Source: Hyaloperonospora brassicae (lineage: Eukaryota > Oomycota > Peronosporomycetes > Peronosporales > Peronosporaceae). Taken from it: 64,000 bases of DNA. Every line of letters begins with the position of its first letter. Within the stretch, counting starts at the first letter, position 1. Below, in pieces: positions 1-11,549 of the stretch. The translations under genes and the position numbers were made by a program. The stretch is taken from assembly GCA_947650285.1 (NCBI GenBank), contig CANTFL010000289.1, positions 62,001 to 126,000 on the forward strand, in the 5' to 3' direction. The notes below the pieces were generated by a model, which did no database searches, was not told where the DNA came from, and saw only the letters and a list, made by a program, of their open reading frames with translations.

Positions 1-374
1 CTACGGGGAGCACTCCGCTGATGCGCGCGCTGGGTGGCAAACCCAGTCTAGGTGAGAGATGACAGTCGACGATCGTTGTTGCATTGTTCGTAGCTGTACT
101 TACACGTGGTGCCGTGTGGCTTGCAGCAATTATCGCGCAACTTGTTGAGCATGGTGCAAAAGTTGATGGTCGCGATGTCGATGGCAACACTCCGTTGCAC
201 TTGGCTATCAGCGAGGGACACGAAGATATTGCGCGGTATTTGCTGGAGCACGGAGCCGACCCGAGCGCAAAAAACAACGAAGGGAAGCGCTGTGTTGACT
301 TGGCGAAGCCTGCATTCCAAGCTGAACTTCATGCTTTCGTGTCCAAGCAGAAGGGAGTCGATGATCGTCTGTAA
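1..374 (+). CDS. Ankyrin-repeat protein, C-terminal part (5' end outside window)
   Basis: Two exons can be joined: 1-51 and 127-374, with a GT-AG intron at 52-126 (donor GTGAGA, acceptor TTGCAG). The exon 1 frame reads GSTPLMRAL, the start of an ankyrin repeat. The phase-1 junction continues as IIAQLVEHGAKVD, then DVDGNTPLHLAISEGHEDIARYLLEHGADPS, so two consecutive repeats are visible with the TPLH and LLEHGA hallmarks. A short charged tail follows and ends at TAA 372-374. Ankyrin repeats bind proteins; the partner cannot be told from this fragment. The arrangement would suit a small all-ankyrin protein such as a gankyrin-type proteasome chaperone, but that is only a guess because the N-terminus is missing. 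Confidence 0.8.
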
Positions 375-1087
375 GCCGAACTCAGACACGATGAGGACAT
401 TGCGGCATTGTCGTGATACTTCTTTATCTTATGCACTGGTGTTCTACTCACTTGCCGCCCATGATGGAATCGAGCGTGCAGACCATGACGGGTCATGCAA
501 CAGTCCCTGTTTGACGCCGCCCAACTTTTTGTCTCTCAGCTGCGAGTCGCGTCGCCTGGATGAGCGAGTTCCCGAAGTCAAAGTCGCTGGTTCATCCCGA
601 TCCTGATGTGGTCAAGCTTCTAGCTTATCATGTTTTGGACGAGACCCACTGACGACAGCAATAGTCTCGTTCGCTGCTACAAGTCGGCACACGTGCTGCA
701 GTTTCGCTCCGTCCGGCTGTCGAGACTTTCGCGACGCATTGCCCGTGTCAAGCACTTATGCTTTGGGCATGGCATTGAGATGGTAGCGATGAGCAGGTCG
801 CTTTGACGGTGGAAACGTGTTGGAAAGAACGCATGGCGTAGTATACGTATCACGGATGATCGGGTCGGATGTCTTGCCAAAGAAGAACGAGTGCGATCGA
901 GAGTAGCGCCTCACGGCTGAACGATCACCCGGAATCCAAATTCGGACTCTCGAATCCGGACACGCAACACGTCTATGCCAGTGTTGCAAGAGTATCGTCC
1001 GTGGACGTGAGTGAGTCGCTTTGCTGACATGTGCGCGTTCATATCGGGTGTCAATAGGGTATTGATGAGGCGGTGGCCCGTTCCAAC
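375..1087. other. Intergenic, no gene seen
   Basis: This stretch lies between the converging ankyrin gene and the BMT5-like gene. Open frames here are short and on both strands; none shows a recognisable domain. It should hold the two 3' untranslated regions. Confidence 0.5.
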
Positions 1088-2232
1088 CTACCGGATGCTG
1101 CCACCCGATCGCCTGTGCAGAGGTTTCCACAATACACCGCGAGCAACCCAACCACTACATCGAATCCTGTTTGTCTGTTTCTTCTCTTCAAGACATGCTG
1201 CAACCAGCGCAGGTCGCTTTGCTGCAATTCTTTTCGGCTGCGAACGACGCACAACCACGTCACTGACTTTGTCCACGTTCTGACTCGCCGCTGCTTTTGC
1301 TTTCGCAATCTCGACAATAGCAGCCGCCAAGTCGTGTTGTTCACTCGCTTCCGACGCTGTGATAGCCGCACTGGCTGCCAACAACTCCGCTCGACGTGTC
1401 TGGAAAGGATACTATCACATATGGCATAGCAAACCAACAGAAAGTGAGCACAAGACCGCACCACGTACACGTTGCACCCACCCACATAAATTCCGCCCAT
1501 CGACGCAGCACATCGTACCTTTGACCGGTTCACCACAAAGACGTACGTGACACAGAGGTCCGGTTCAAACTTCTTGGCATGTGGGTCCGTCGTGCGGTGG
1601 CGGTACCCAGCAAAGAGCCGAATGTCAAACTTCCACCGCGCTTTCAGCACGAGTCCAGCGTCTCGCGCGCGGTCTTCAATGCCCCAGTTCGAGTACGGCG
1701 GCTGCGTCTTGAGCGTCACGTGGACTTCGCCGTGCACCGACAAGCGGTCCCGCGCACTCTCAAAGAAGTTGAGCAGCAGCGACCGATTGATGTGCACGCG
1801 CTGCTGACCGCTGTGGGGAAAGTTGAACACAATGTACTGGAAGACGTCGGGCACGGGCTGCGGCCCCGCGCCGTTCTCTACACATTGGGGCAGCGCCTGC
1901 AATTTGGTCGCGTCGACGTCGTGCAGCACGAGGCCGTGCAGATCCCGTACGGCGGCGATGCACTCGGGCGCGTTCGCGTACTTCACGCGGACGCAGCGGT
2001 TCGAGTCCAGCGAAGTGGCGACAACTCCTCGACCGGTGCCGCGGTGCTGGACGAGGCCGCGCGAGAAGGAAAAGTCGCCGTCGCCGACCACGAGGACGGC
2101 CTCGTCGGGCGCGTAGAGCTGGAGAGGACGTGTCGCGTGGCACTGGCGCTTCGTCGTTGTGCGGCTGCCGGCGGCGCTGCGGGGGGCAGACGACGCGCGA
2201 CGCTTTGACGCGCGGGGAGTGCTGCGGGCCAT
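1088..2232 (-). CDS. BMT5-like 25S/28S rRNA (uridine-N3)-methyltransferase
   Basis: Two exons on the minus strand: 2232-1519 and 1399-1088, with an intron at 1518-1400 (GTACGA...TTCCAG, phase 0), giving 341 residues. The N-terminus is basic and Ala/Ser/Arg rich, as expected for a nucleolar protein. The Rossmann-type core has the family signatures VLVVGDGDFSFSRGL (SAM-binding glycine loop), DVFQYIVFNFPHSG and GEVHVTLKTQPPYSNW, typical of DUF2431/BMT5 enzymes that methylate a uridine N3 in large-subunit rRNA. Exon 2 adds a Lys/Ala-rich helical tail. The open frame extends upstream to 2349, but the ATG at 2232 is preferred because it starts the basic tail and leaves a normal spacer to the upstream gene, which ends at 2422. 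The function is inferred from family motifs. Confidence 0.85.
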
Positions 2233-2355
2233 TGTTGCCCGTGACGGACGATTCGTAACTGAGCCGGTGGAAGTTGCGCGATCAGAGACAAAGTTGCTGC
2301 AGGAGACCAAAGACGGGTTCAACAAGAGCCGAGAAGCAGACAATGTCACGCTGTG

Positions 2356-2388
<33 letters not shown>

Positions 2389-2389
2389 T
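2356..2389. repeat. (CTA)n microsatellite
   Basis: About eleven uninterrupted CTA/TAC units lie in the short spacer between the BMT5-like start and the BRE1 stop codon. Confidence 0.95.
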
Positions 2390-2421
2390 TTCCTTGACTC
2401 GAGCGAGCGAGCGAGCGCGAA

Positions 2422-5400
2422 TTACGTGAACCATACGGTCTTAACGTCGTCCTGCCCAAACATCTTTTTGCACGTGGGGCACTTGCGGTTGCGCGCCTTG
2501 AGATTCGTGTCAATGCACTCCTTGCAGAACATGTGGAAACACTTGGAGATAATCACGTCCTTGCGCCGATCCTGGCAGACGGAACAGTTCACGAGCTTCT
2601 GCAAGTCGCGGAGCTCAAACCGCTCGAGGTCCGTGAGCTCGCCCGTACATGTTGCCGACTTCAAATTGTGCAGCTCCCGTTCAACGTCCTCGATCCTCTT
2701 GCGGAGTTTCGCGCAGTGCTCACATGACCTCTGTCTTTCCTGCAGCAGCTGGTGCTCACGCTGCGACCTTTCTGCCGCCTCGCAAACCTTCTTTGCGACT
2801 TCGGCATCTCGCAACACCTTGCGCTTCTCAGCATCAGTAGCCTCGCGCTCTGTTTCGAGCGTCTCAACGTACTCCTTCATCTTTTCGAGCTCCACCTCCT
2901 TCGCTTGCAAGGACTCCTGCAACATGACCATACAAACCAGCGCAACCGATTGTCAGCTCGTCTACAGCACGATACAATCAGGCGCTCACAGGTCTTGTCA
3001 TGCGTACCTTAGATGACTCGATGAAAGTCTTCTGATGCTTGTGCACGGTGCTCAGAGACGAGACCTGCAGCCTGACAGCAGCCAATTCTTCAAAGCAGTG
3101 TGATTTGGCTTGCTCCTCTCTTGCAAGCAACGTGTGAAGCTTCTTATTGGCCTTGCGCTTTTCTTCGATCTGCTGAATATACTTCTTCCGACCGTGGCGC
3201 AACGAAGTCACTTCTTTTGACATCGTGTCAATCTCCAACAGCAAAGCATCGTTTTCTTCTCGCGACGCTTCACCAGAAGTCTTCAAATCCTCCAGCTCAG
3301 CACGTATCAACCCTCGATCCGTATTGCATGTGTAGTGCTCTTGCCTCTCTTTTTCGAGCTTCTTCTCCACCTCCAGTAATTGCTTGAGAACGTCTGACAG
3401 CTTTTCGTCCGCACTTTTCCTGTTACAAGACGGCAGCATGATCAGGCCTCTGCAAGTTAACAATCATGCTGACTCTATACTGCGTGTTGCGTACGCTTCA
3501 GCCTTTTTCAGCATGTCGCACGTTTCTTGCAAATCCAGTTTCTCCTTCGTCAATAGAGACACCTACATTATCACACGCATCAAGCGTTGGTATAGAAAGA
3601 GACGGGCAACCACAGCCTTCTCAGACAAAGCTCGAGATTTACCTTTTGCGTCAGCGCCTCGATTTCGCGGTTGTCTGCCGACTCTTGCGCTCGATCTGCC
3701 CTGCTTCGCTCGCGCTCGATTTGTGCTTTCAACTTAGCGTTTTCACGCTTGCATGACTCCAATTCTGGCTTTACTTCCGATAGCTTCACACCGACACAAA
3801 AGCAGGACTAGTGAGACACATGAAAGTGCTATCGACCAAAAGTAAACTCGTACCTGATCTCTGTAGGTCGATGCGTTGGAGATCTTCTCTCGAAGAGATA
3901 CATTCTTCAGATTTAACTCATCCATTTGCGACTTTGTTCGACTCATTTCCTCCTGAATTTTTGTTACTTTCTTTTCCCATTTCTCCGTCATGTGATGCTC
4001 CAAGTCCTGTATGATGCAGCATGACACAAACACCGATCACGAGTTTGGCAAGCACACGTCAGCAATCTGCCAACACGCATACCTTCGGCCAGCACGACAG
4101 GCTACCTTAGATTTCTGCAAGAGCTCGTTGTACTCTACGTCGACGTGCGCTTTCTCGTCTTGAAGCTGCTTGATTGTTTCGTTATGTGTTTTAAGTAAAG
4201 CAGCCTCGTCGTTTTTCCACTGCGTACATGCAGGCACACATCGACGCAGTTGTCAGATATTACACCCGACAATATCAAGACAACAATGCGCGATTGCATA
4301 CCGCCAATTCCATTGCCTTGAACTTTTCCAGCTCCTGTCGCATTAGTTCCAGTTTCTGACGCTCTTGGTACAGCTTCGTGGTCAAAATCCCCATATTCTC
4401 CTTCATGGTTGCAACGACTTTGGCGTGCTCGATCTCTTTTTTCGCAAAAGCTTCCTGTTGCACTGTCTCAGCGTTCGGTGATCCCGACGTAGCTGTGGCG
4501 CCAGATTGCTCAGTCTCTGCAACCTCTTTGCTTTTTATATCACCCGCAACAGCATCTTCTGTTTTCACATCACCCCGTTGCTCAACGTATGCACTCAGAC
4601 GGTCGTACTCTCGACAAGCTTGATGACGCTCACTTTCCTTGCTCTCGACATCACGTTCTAGTTCATATATTCGCGTTTTGCACTGTACCACACAATGCAT
4701 CATCAGTCAGCCCTCCTTCCCAGTTCACGTTGTAGCACATTTCAAGCGTGAACGTACCGCCTGTAGCTGGCCCTTGAGATCGAGCGTTTCCGCGACCGCA
4801 GCTTGTTTCGCTTGTACAATATGAGCATACTCAATGCATTTTGCCTTGTTTTCGGCGCAACTTCCCGCCACTGCGAGCAGCTTTTGTAACAACTCCTTCA
4901 TCTTTCCACTCTTGTGCTCAAGCTGTGCGTGCACTTTGGTCTCCATGTTCAGTCGATCGTGTGGTTTAATCAAGGACGCGCCGTCATGGGCAATGTCTTC
5001 CATTGGCAATAAGACATCAGCGTCCGGTTCCTCTGTCTCGGCATCTTTCGCTACAATACTAAACCACTCGGGCAAATCTAGCGTGAGCTCGTCTGCACGA
5101 ACACGGACCTGTCCAAAGTCATCCACCGCTTCTAACACTGCCAGCCAGGCCTCTCTCGACGTCTCCTCACACACGGCAGAAGGATCGACGGTTTGTAATG
5201 TAGCCAAGAGCTCGTCCTGGAGCTGGAGCCACTGCCTCCTCATGCAGCGGAATGACGCGCTCGTGAGCTCTCGCGAGCGGTACAGCGTCTCGCATTTCTG
5301 GGTCAAGTACGTGATCCGGCGGTTCTTCTCTTTCATGTCAATGTCCATCGCCCTATTCTTCTCGCGCACAGCTTCAATCGTATTCGGGTTGGCCTCGACC

Positions 5401-5516
5401 GGCGTCCGGTGCTCCAGTTTGATCTTCTTAAGTGCGACATCGCCTCCCGACAGCGTCTCGCGGCGCTTCTTCTGGCCCACGCCGTTCTCGCGCGACCAGA
5501 CGTCCGTGTCCGCCAT
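2422..5516 (-). CDS. BRE1: BRE1-type RING E3 ubiquitin ligase (histone H2B)
   Basis: Eight minus-strand exons join without a frame break: 5516-4758, 4682-4302, 4219-4106, 4006-3854, 3783-3643, 3562-3495, 3419-3008 and 2916-2422. They total 2,523 nt (840 residues). The intron after exon 6 is in phase 2, the rest in phase 0, all GT-AG. The protein is almost entirely coiled coil (Glu/Lys/Leu/Gln heptads). It ends in a C3HC4 RING: CSVCQDRRKDVIISKC, then FHMFCKECIDTNL and KCPTCKKMF. This architecture and the extreme C-terminal RING are the BRE1/RNF20/RNF40 pattern, a nuclear ligase that monoubiquitinates H2B with a RAD6 E2. A nuclear-type basic stretch (KKRRETLSGG) lies near the N-terminus. The start at 5516 (MADTDVWSRENG) is chosen over upstream in-frame codons because the preceding residues look untranslated. 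Confidence 0.9.
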
Positions 5517-5715
5517 CCTGTGGTCCTCTGCGCTGCCCGTCCGATCCCCGTCGTCGATCGTGGCCGCGTCCGCTTGAGTCGTCCTCGCCCCCTCTCTCCT
5601 TCGAAGCGCACCGGTGAGATAGAAATGATGACGACTTTTTAGCGGGCCGACCCGCACTTTTACAATAAACAATAGCACGACGCGCGTTTAATTCTGAGGC
5701 TTAAATCTCCGCACT

Positions 5716-7500
5716 CTACAACCCGTAAAGGCCCTTGAGCGCGATAAAACTGAGCGGAAAAACGCTGACGACGATCGTCGCGGCGATGGCCACGAGCAGC
5801 AACGTGCGGGAACTGGACTGGCGAGCGATGCGCAAGAGGCACAGACGTCCGAGGAGAGTCGTGACGAAGCCCAGCGGCATGAGGAACTGCGCCAAGTGCA
5901 GGTCCAGTTTGCCCCAGAGAAAAAAGCTGAACGACGCCACTGCAGCACATACACACACACAGAAGTGTCCAAGACGTCAGTGCAGTGTGTGCCATCACAA
6001 GATCCATTGTCGATGACGACTACGTACTGCCCGTGACAAACAAGACCGTTGTTGCAGCCATGGCCGACACTGCGGCTGGTGGGAAGTTGACCCCACGCAG
6101 CAGACGGGAGATCGACAACTCACTTCCGACACCAAACGCTCCTCCTGCCGCTCCACTGCCCAGTAGATGAAGCGGCAGTTTCCGGATTGTGTCCACTGAC
6201 CACTGCATATGGATAACACGGCACACATTGACATCGTGAGTACATACGTGCTATGGCAGCCAAGCAAACACAGCGGCAGGCGACCTGGACTTCATTCGGC
6301 GCAAGGATGAAGCGTGGGTTTTGCTGTCGCCGGTACGTCGCCACGACGCCTTTCATTTGGTAGTGCGAGACGACCGAGAGGAAGAAAAATGGCAACAGCG
6401 AGACGAGCAGAAAGAAGATGGACGTGGGAGGGATTCCGAGCGGGCTGGGGAAATACTTTCCACCCTGGAGCGCCATGAGTAGTATTGTTGCAGCAAAGAG
6501 GCCAAAGTTGATCCCCGCCTTTCGCCAAGGGAGTCCGGCGCGTGACAGAAATCCGCCATCATTGTTCTATCATTGAAAGCATTTCTGGTCAGCGATGAGA
6601 CCATGACGCACCAACCCCTTCAGCTGCTGCTGTAAGCGTACCTGAAAACCAGACGACGGTGCTCCAAGCAGTGACCCCGATCCACTGCCGCTGCAACAGC
6701 TCCAGCCCTCTTCATGACCGACGACACGCGTCTGTTTGAACACGCTCTTGCCAATGTACGCTAAGTACACGATCAGCGCAATAATGAGCAGCCAGTTGGA
6801 GAACCACGAGATAATGCTCGCCCCAAATACAGTCCCCACTGCACAAAACAAGGGTCACACAGTTACCCAACGACGCAAACATCCGTTGCCTGTGCTCAAG
6901 TCCATTACTTACTGAGTAGCATGGGCTGCACCATCAGGATAAAGTCCCAGTTGATCAGGGAGTCAGTGGAGCTGACGGATTTCTTCCGAAAGTTCAGCAA
7001 GAAGTCGCAAACAGCTTTGGACAGTCACACAGCATTGTCAGCAACCTGCATAGCACCAGTTTCCCCACCTGTTGACCTCACCTCCGCCGAAAACGGTCAC
7101 ACTTGCTAGGGGTATTGCTTCCTAGAGTCCGTTTACAATCCAACAGTCATAAACAGATCCTTCGGTACAACGCGACTGCCAATCGAGAGCCACGTACATT
7201 CGGGCCCAGTTTCAGCACCAAGATAAAGACTGCATCCAGCACAGCTCCGCCTTCGATAGACGCCCCCGACGCGACGAGCACTATCAATGCAGCCAGCAAT
7301 ACCCCGAGCAGCTCATGTAGTTTCTCTGCAGATTGCAACACTTCGTGCGTCTTGTAGGGCACTTCCGCCGGTGGGAACGTCGTGATCGGTCGGAACCTGA
7401 CAGGGTCGTCGTCTTGTTCGAGCAGTTGCGCTGCTATCGTCACCGCAGCGAGTGCTAGCAGTGCTGCTATATGCTGCACAAAAGACTGTCGCCACCACAT
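5716..7500 (-). CDS. TauE/SafE-family multi-pass membrane protein
   Basis: Seven exons on the minus strand: 7500-7198, 7121-7082, 7014-6913, 6838-6642, 6566-6285, 6202-6028 and 5939-5716. Together they give 1,323 nt (440 residues) with consistent phases. Hydrophobic segments recur, with the two half-repeats typical of TauE/SafE proteins: IVLVASGASIEGGAVLDAV joined to SVTVFGGAVCDFLLNF in the first half, and LLGSGAAGGAFGVGSELS followed by ATTVLFVTGMASF in the second. Family members export sulfite or sulfonate-type anions or act as ER membrane proteins in plants; the substrate here is unknown. The first methionine is followed by a strong hydrophobic stretch that could be a signal anchor. One donor (GTCGCC after exon 5) is weak; it was chosen because it keeps the frame and restores the conserved NEVQ-W junction. 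Confidence 0.82.
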
Positions 7501-8073
7501 TGTGCCCCTGCGGTCACTTACTGTCTTGGACCGAAAAAGAGATATAATTAGTCGAACGATCGCACGCAAATGGTGAGTGGCTGAAAGTCCAATTTGTGGG
7601 TCAGGTCCCAATTGCAGAGAGAATGGGTACAATGCTGGCTCGACGCTGACGTTCCCGTTGGAGTTGGCACGTCGTATGGGTGCACATTCCACGTTTACGA
7701 CGCTCTTTGTTATAGCATCAGCATGAACAGTATAGATCGAGTCAAGTTGGTCCAGAGGATCAGCTTTTTCTTCTTCATCAGAACAAACATCGCAATGATG
7801 CCGCATACTACGACACGCTTGGCATCTCTGCATCGAACACGTGGTTGAAATGCTGCCGAATTCATGTACTCGATGCAGTCATCTCGATCTGTTCGTGCTG
7901 TGCGGACGATACAACCTTGTCGTGTCCGTCACGCATCTTATAGCTACTCGATGCATTGCTACTTGGCAGAGCAGCGTCCATTTGATTTCCATGTTCCGAT
8001 TCCTAGTAGGCCAGTAAGTGAAACCTGTTGTGAGATGGAAGACACTGTCTACGTAGCTTACACCGTCGCCTCT
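7501..8073. other. Spacer, no gene seen
   Basis: The upstream region of the TauE/SafE gene and the 3' side of the next minus-strand gene share this spacer. The open frames are short and lack recognisable motifs. Confidence 0.4.
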
Positions 8074-8859
8074 TTATTGAAGACAGCAAGGCGCAGAAGG
8101 ATCTTTGCACTCCTTTGCACCACCAGAGCGACTTGGGAATGGAACGTCAGCAAACGAAAAGTCGTCCTGGAACTCTACAGCAAAGCAGGCGACAACTCGG
8201 CCATACTTTGCAGAATTCGTCCACCCTGGATACTCGGATCGAAGCACAATCGACACACAATCGCCGAGACGAATGTGCTCCAGCAGCTCGGTGGAGCTAT
8301 CGAACAGCTTGCGATGGTGGCGGAAAGTCCGACTAGCGCGGAGGTTTGGCCACAATGGCATGCGAACGGTCTCCTTGCTGTCTCCCTCCGTGCTTGTCGA
8401 CGATACCGACACCTCGATCCAGGAGCTTGAGTTACGGTACGTTCCATTATGTTCTCGCTCGTCTGTAGCCCAGCCTTGGTCTTTCGACACGCAGTCCGTG
8501 ACCAACTGGAAACACTTGCCCACGTCTACGCCATGGGGAACGTGTAGTTGTTCGGCCGTCGGTATCTGCAACTGCAAGTACTGCTCGTTCATATTGCTGC
8601 GTCCGTGACGGTGCTCGGACGTCTCTGTCTCGAACACGAGCAGAACGCCGGCAAACGCGAGCACGTTATTCACGACATCGACTGGGAAGTGGTGCTGCTG
8701 GGCTACGACCGACGCAATGTACAGGATCTCGTCTATCGCGCGCGGCTGGACCGCCGACTGCAGCTCCTCTTCTTCTCTTGTCAGTCGACGCACCTCGTGG
8801 GTCGAGAAGACGGCGTCGTCGACGAGGAACACGCCCGCGTCCGTACTCGCTGCCGTCAT
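8074..8859 (-). CDS. Conserved hypothetical protein with possible C-terminal prenylation motif
   Basis: A single-exon 261-residue frame begins at a true ATG (8859) and ends TAA at 8074. I do not assign a named domain. The middle (residues about 120-150) reads CVSKDQGWATDEREHNGTY then NSSSWIEVSV, and a later part reads LRSEYPGWTN. This DQGW...HGTY...SW pattern resembles a conserved module of uncharacterised fungal and oomycete proteins, which is recollection rather than a search result. The last four residues are Cys-Cys-Leu-Gln, which fits a CaaX box and would allow lipid anchoring to a membrane. The N-terminus has no signal peptide. The gene is divergent from the CBS-PB1 gene; about 360 bp separate the two starts and probably contain both promoters. 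Confidence 0.65.
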   Translation of the reverse strand: MTAASTDAGVFLVDDAVFSTHEVRRLTREEEELQSAVQPRAIDEILYIASVVAQQHHFPVDVVNNVLAFAGVLLVFETETSEHRHGRSNMNEQYLQLQIPTAEQLHVPHGVDVGKCFQLVTDCVSKDQGWATDEREHNGTYRNSSSWIEVSVSSTSTEGDSKETVRMPLWPNLRASRTFRHHRKLFDSSTELLEHIRLGDCVSIVLRSEYPGWTNSAKYGRVVACFAVEFQDDFSFADVPFPSRSGGAKECKDPSAPCCLQ

Positions 8860-9218
8860 TCTCTCGAACGGTGTCCAGCTTTATCCGTTTTGGCAGCTGT
8901 ACCTCATTTAAGCCAATCGCTGGACGTTGAAGTGGCCAGCCTCGAGAAGACGCGGTAGGATACGTGCAACCGGTTTGCTACCGGTTTCCCTGCACCAGTT
9001 GCGGTTGCTTTGCTACTGCTGCTGTTGCGGTTGTTGCCCAGATGACGAAACCACAACAATCGACCCGAGTTGACAGTCGAGACTTGAAGTCTAACCGACA
9101 GTGGCATCCACGTGGTACGGTGCGTGTGTAACCTTTGGCGTACCCCATCTGCCCAACCGACGTTTGCAAAAGGCCCGAGAGAAGAAAAGGATTCGCGGCC
9201 GCAAGTGGGACGCAGGGC

Positions 9219-11303
9219 ATGCAGCGCAAGGAGAAGGACGCGCGCAAGACGACCCGCCCACAGCAGCAGCTCGTGTTCTCGACCAAGAAGGTCGCGCGCA
9301 AGGCGAAGAGCAGCACGCGCCACGTGCCGTCGTCGCTCGAAGACGATGCGAAACCTGCAGCCCAGCAGCACTCCAGTGCGTCCAGTGCCTCGTCTGTAGA
9401 CGCCCCCGAGCGCGCGCGACACCGCTTGAGTCGCCCGTACCACCGCAGCCACTCGGTCAATCGTATGCAGCCGTCGCGCGCGCTGCTGCAAGGCGACCAC
9501 GCGACTGTGGCGCAGTGTGTGCGGGCGATGGTGGAGCGAGAGACGGACGCGGCGCTGCTGGTGGACCGAAACGGGCTGCTTACGGGCATTCTCACGGACA
9601 GAGACGTGGCGGTCAAAGTGGTGGCCGTGGGGAGAGATCCGGACAAGACATTGGCGCACGAGGTCATGACACCGGGTCCGTCCTGCGTGTCAGCGAGTGC
9701 CAGTGCGATTGATGCACTGAAGACGATGATCTCCGGACAGTTTCGACATTTGCCAGTGACGGACAATGAAAAAGGTCAGGACAAGGGAAGCGTCGAGTCG
9801 TGATTTGTGTGTGTGTGTGAGCTGATTGGTGGGAGTTTTTCTATGTATCTGATGATGGTGGTGGTGTAGCAGTGGTGGGCATCCTGGACATTGCCAAGTG
9901 TCTGTATGAAGCTATTACAAAGCTGGAACATGCTTACCGGAGATCGTCGGATCGACTTGAAGAGACGGTGAAAAAGGTAGCGATGTGTTGTTTGCAGACG
10001 GGTGCAGATGAGGAGGTTCTAAGGGTTTGTGGTGCATTTTTTGGTCGTGGACATGACTGTAGCTGCAAGACAGTCTGGCCGGATCAAGCGAAGCAAATTT
10101 GTTTGAGTCACTGCGGCAGAAGGTAGATGATAGTGTGTGTTCATACGAACCTGCTTCTTGTGGTTAACGCTTTGTTATGCGCTTGTGCAGCTCTTTTTGC
10201 CAACACTCTCGGCAATCATCGTGCAAGGATCCGAGGTACCAGTTCTGAGCCCGACATCGTCAGCAATGGATGCAGCGCGGCTTATGTTGATTCGAAAGAC
10301 AAGCGCTGTGATGGTCTGCGATGAAGCCAATCGGAAAGTGGGCATCTTCACGTCGAAAGATCTGATGCGCCGTGTCGTTGCTATGTCACTGGAGCCCAGT
10401 AAATGCTTGCTTTCCAGCGTCATGACGCCGGATCCACAGACAGCTACGCTAGGAACGACGATCTTGGAGACGCTTCATTCGATGCATAACGGGAGATTCT
10501 TACATGTCCCCGTGTACGACGACAGCAGCAAGCTGGTGGGTATCGTAGACGTGCTGCAGGTTACGCACGGTGTTGTTCAGCAAATGGGCACATTTCAGAG
10601 CGCGAAAAGCGACAGTGTGCAACCGCTGTGGGACCAGTTTCGTAGTAGTTTGGAAAAAGCAAACGAATGCTCGAACAACGTTGAAGAAGAAGCGGGCGAT
10701 GATGGATCCAGCGTGTGTGTCGATGATCCAGATGCAGATGGTGTCGACATTGCGTCGTTAGTCGGACGTCGGTCTTGGAGTGGTTTCCAGTCATCGACAG
10801 GAACAAGCGGCACAGGCGATCCAGCGACGCTGGATGAAGCGGAACATGCACCAGCCGCATTTGTATACAAGCTTGCCGATCGTTACGGTAACAACCACCG
10901 GTTCATGAGCTCTGCTGAGTCTGTAAAGGAGCTCCTCGTAGACGTTCAGAATCGACTGGGCGACAGCACGATTCGTCGGATCCTTTATGTCGACGACGAA
11001 GGCGACCATGTACGTTCCAGGCCACTGGTCATTGCTATGCTTGTATGCTCCTTTTGACTAACAGTTGGTGTGTGCCGTGAATGAATGCAGGTACTGCTTT
11101 CTGAGGATTCCGATTTGAAGGATGCCGTAAATCGAGCACGTACATGGGGCAACAAGCACATTCGCTTAATAGTCCCCCACTATCGCCTCGCTGTACGCCA
11201 GGCACTGGCCAGCAACTCGGACACGGCAATTGGTATGGTCGTATACGCTGCCGCTGTAGCAGCACTCGCTGGCGCATCGTTTTTCCTAAGCAGGCGGAAG
11301 TAG
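9219..11303 (+). CDS. Four-CBS plus PB1 domain membrane protein
   Basis: Four exons: 9219-9774, 9873-9976, 10191-11009 and 11091-11303, total 1,692 nt (563 residues), phases consistent. After a basic, Ser-rich N-terminus come four CBS motifs. The first pair includes AALLVDRNGLLTGILTDRDVAVKV and FRHLPVTDNEK joined across intron 1 to VVGILDIAKCL. The second pair includes AVMVCDEANRKVGIFTSKDLMRRV and FLHVPVYDDSSKLVGIVDVLQVTHG. A PB1 domain follows (FVYKLADRYGNNHRF to RILYVDDEGDHV). The tail ends in one transmembrane helix (VVYAAAVAALAGASFFL) and SRRK. This order (CBS x4, PB1, C-terminal helix) is that of plant CBSCBSPB proteins and fungal relatives. CBS pairs bind adenine nucleotides and PB1 mediates pairing. 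An upstream in-frame ATG at 9135 is possible; 9219 is preferred because the intervening residues look non-coding. Confidence 0.87.
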
Positions 11304-11520
11304 CCTGAAGTTTGCCACATGTGAGTCAACGTTTTTGTATCAGTATCCGCGAGGCGCAGTTAGTGCAATTATGACGTAGCAAGTTTCCCGATGAAATCAA
11401 TGAAGTTTTATTACTTGAACAAATGCGCAGCGTGAATAAATATGGGCGGGCTGCCCACAGAAGAACATGCATTACCAAAATCCAAGCGGTTGCGATGCAA
11501 AGCTAGGCTCGTGCGACTAG

Positions 11521-11548
11521 AAGAAGAAGAAGAAGAAGAAGAAGAAGC
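11521..11548. repeat. (GAA)n microsatellite
   Basis: About nine GAA units lie directly downstream of the TMUB-like stop codon, so within its probable 3' untranslated region. Confidence 0.9.
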
Positions 11549-11549
11549 T

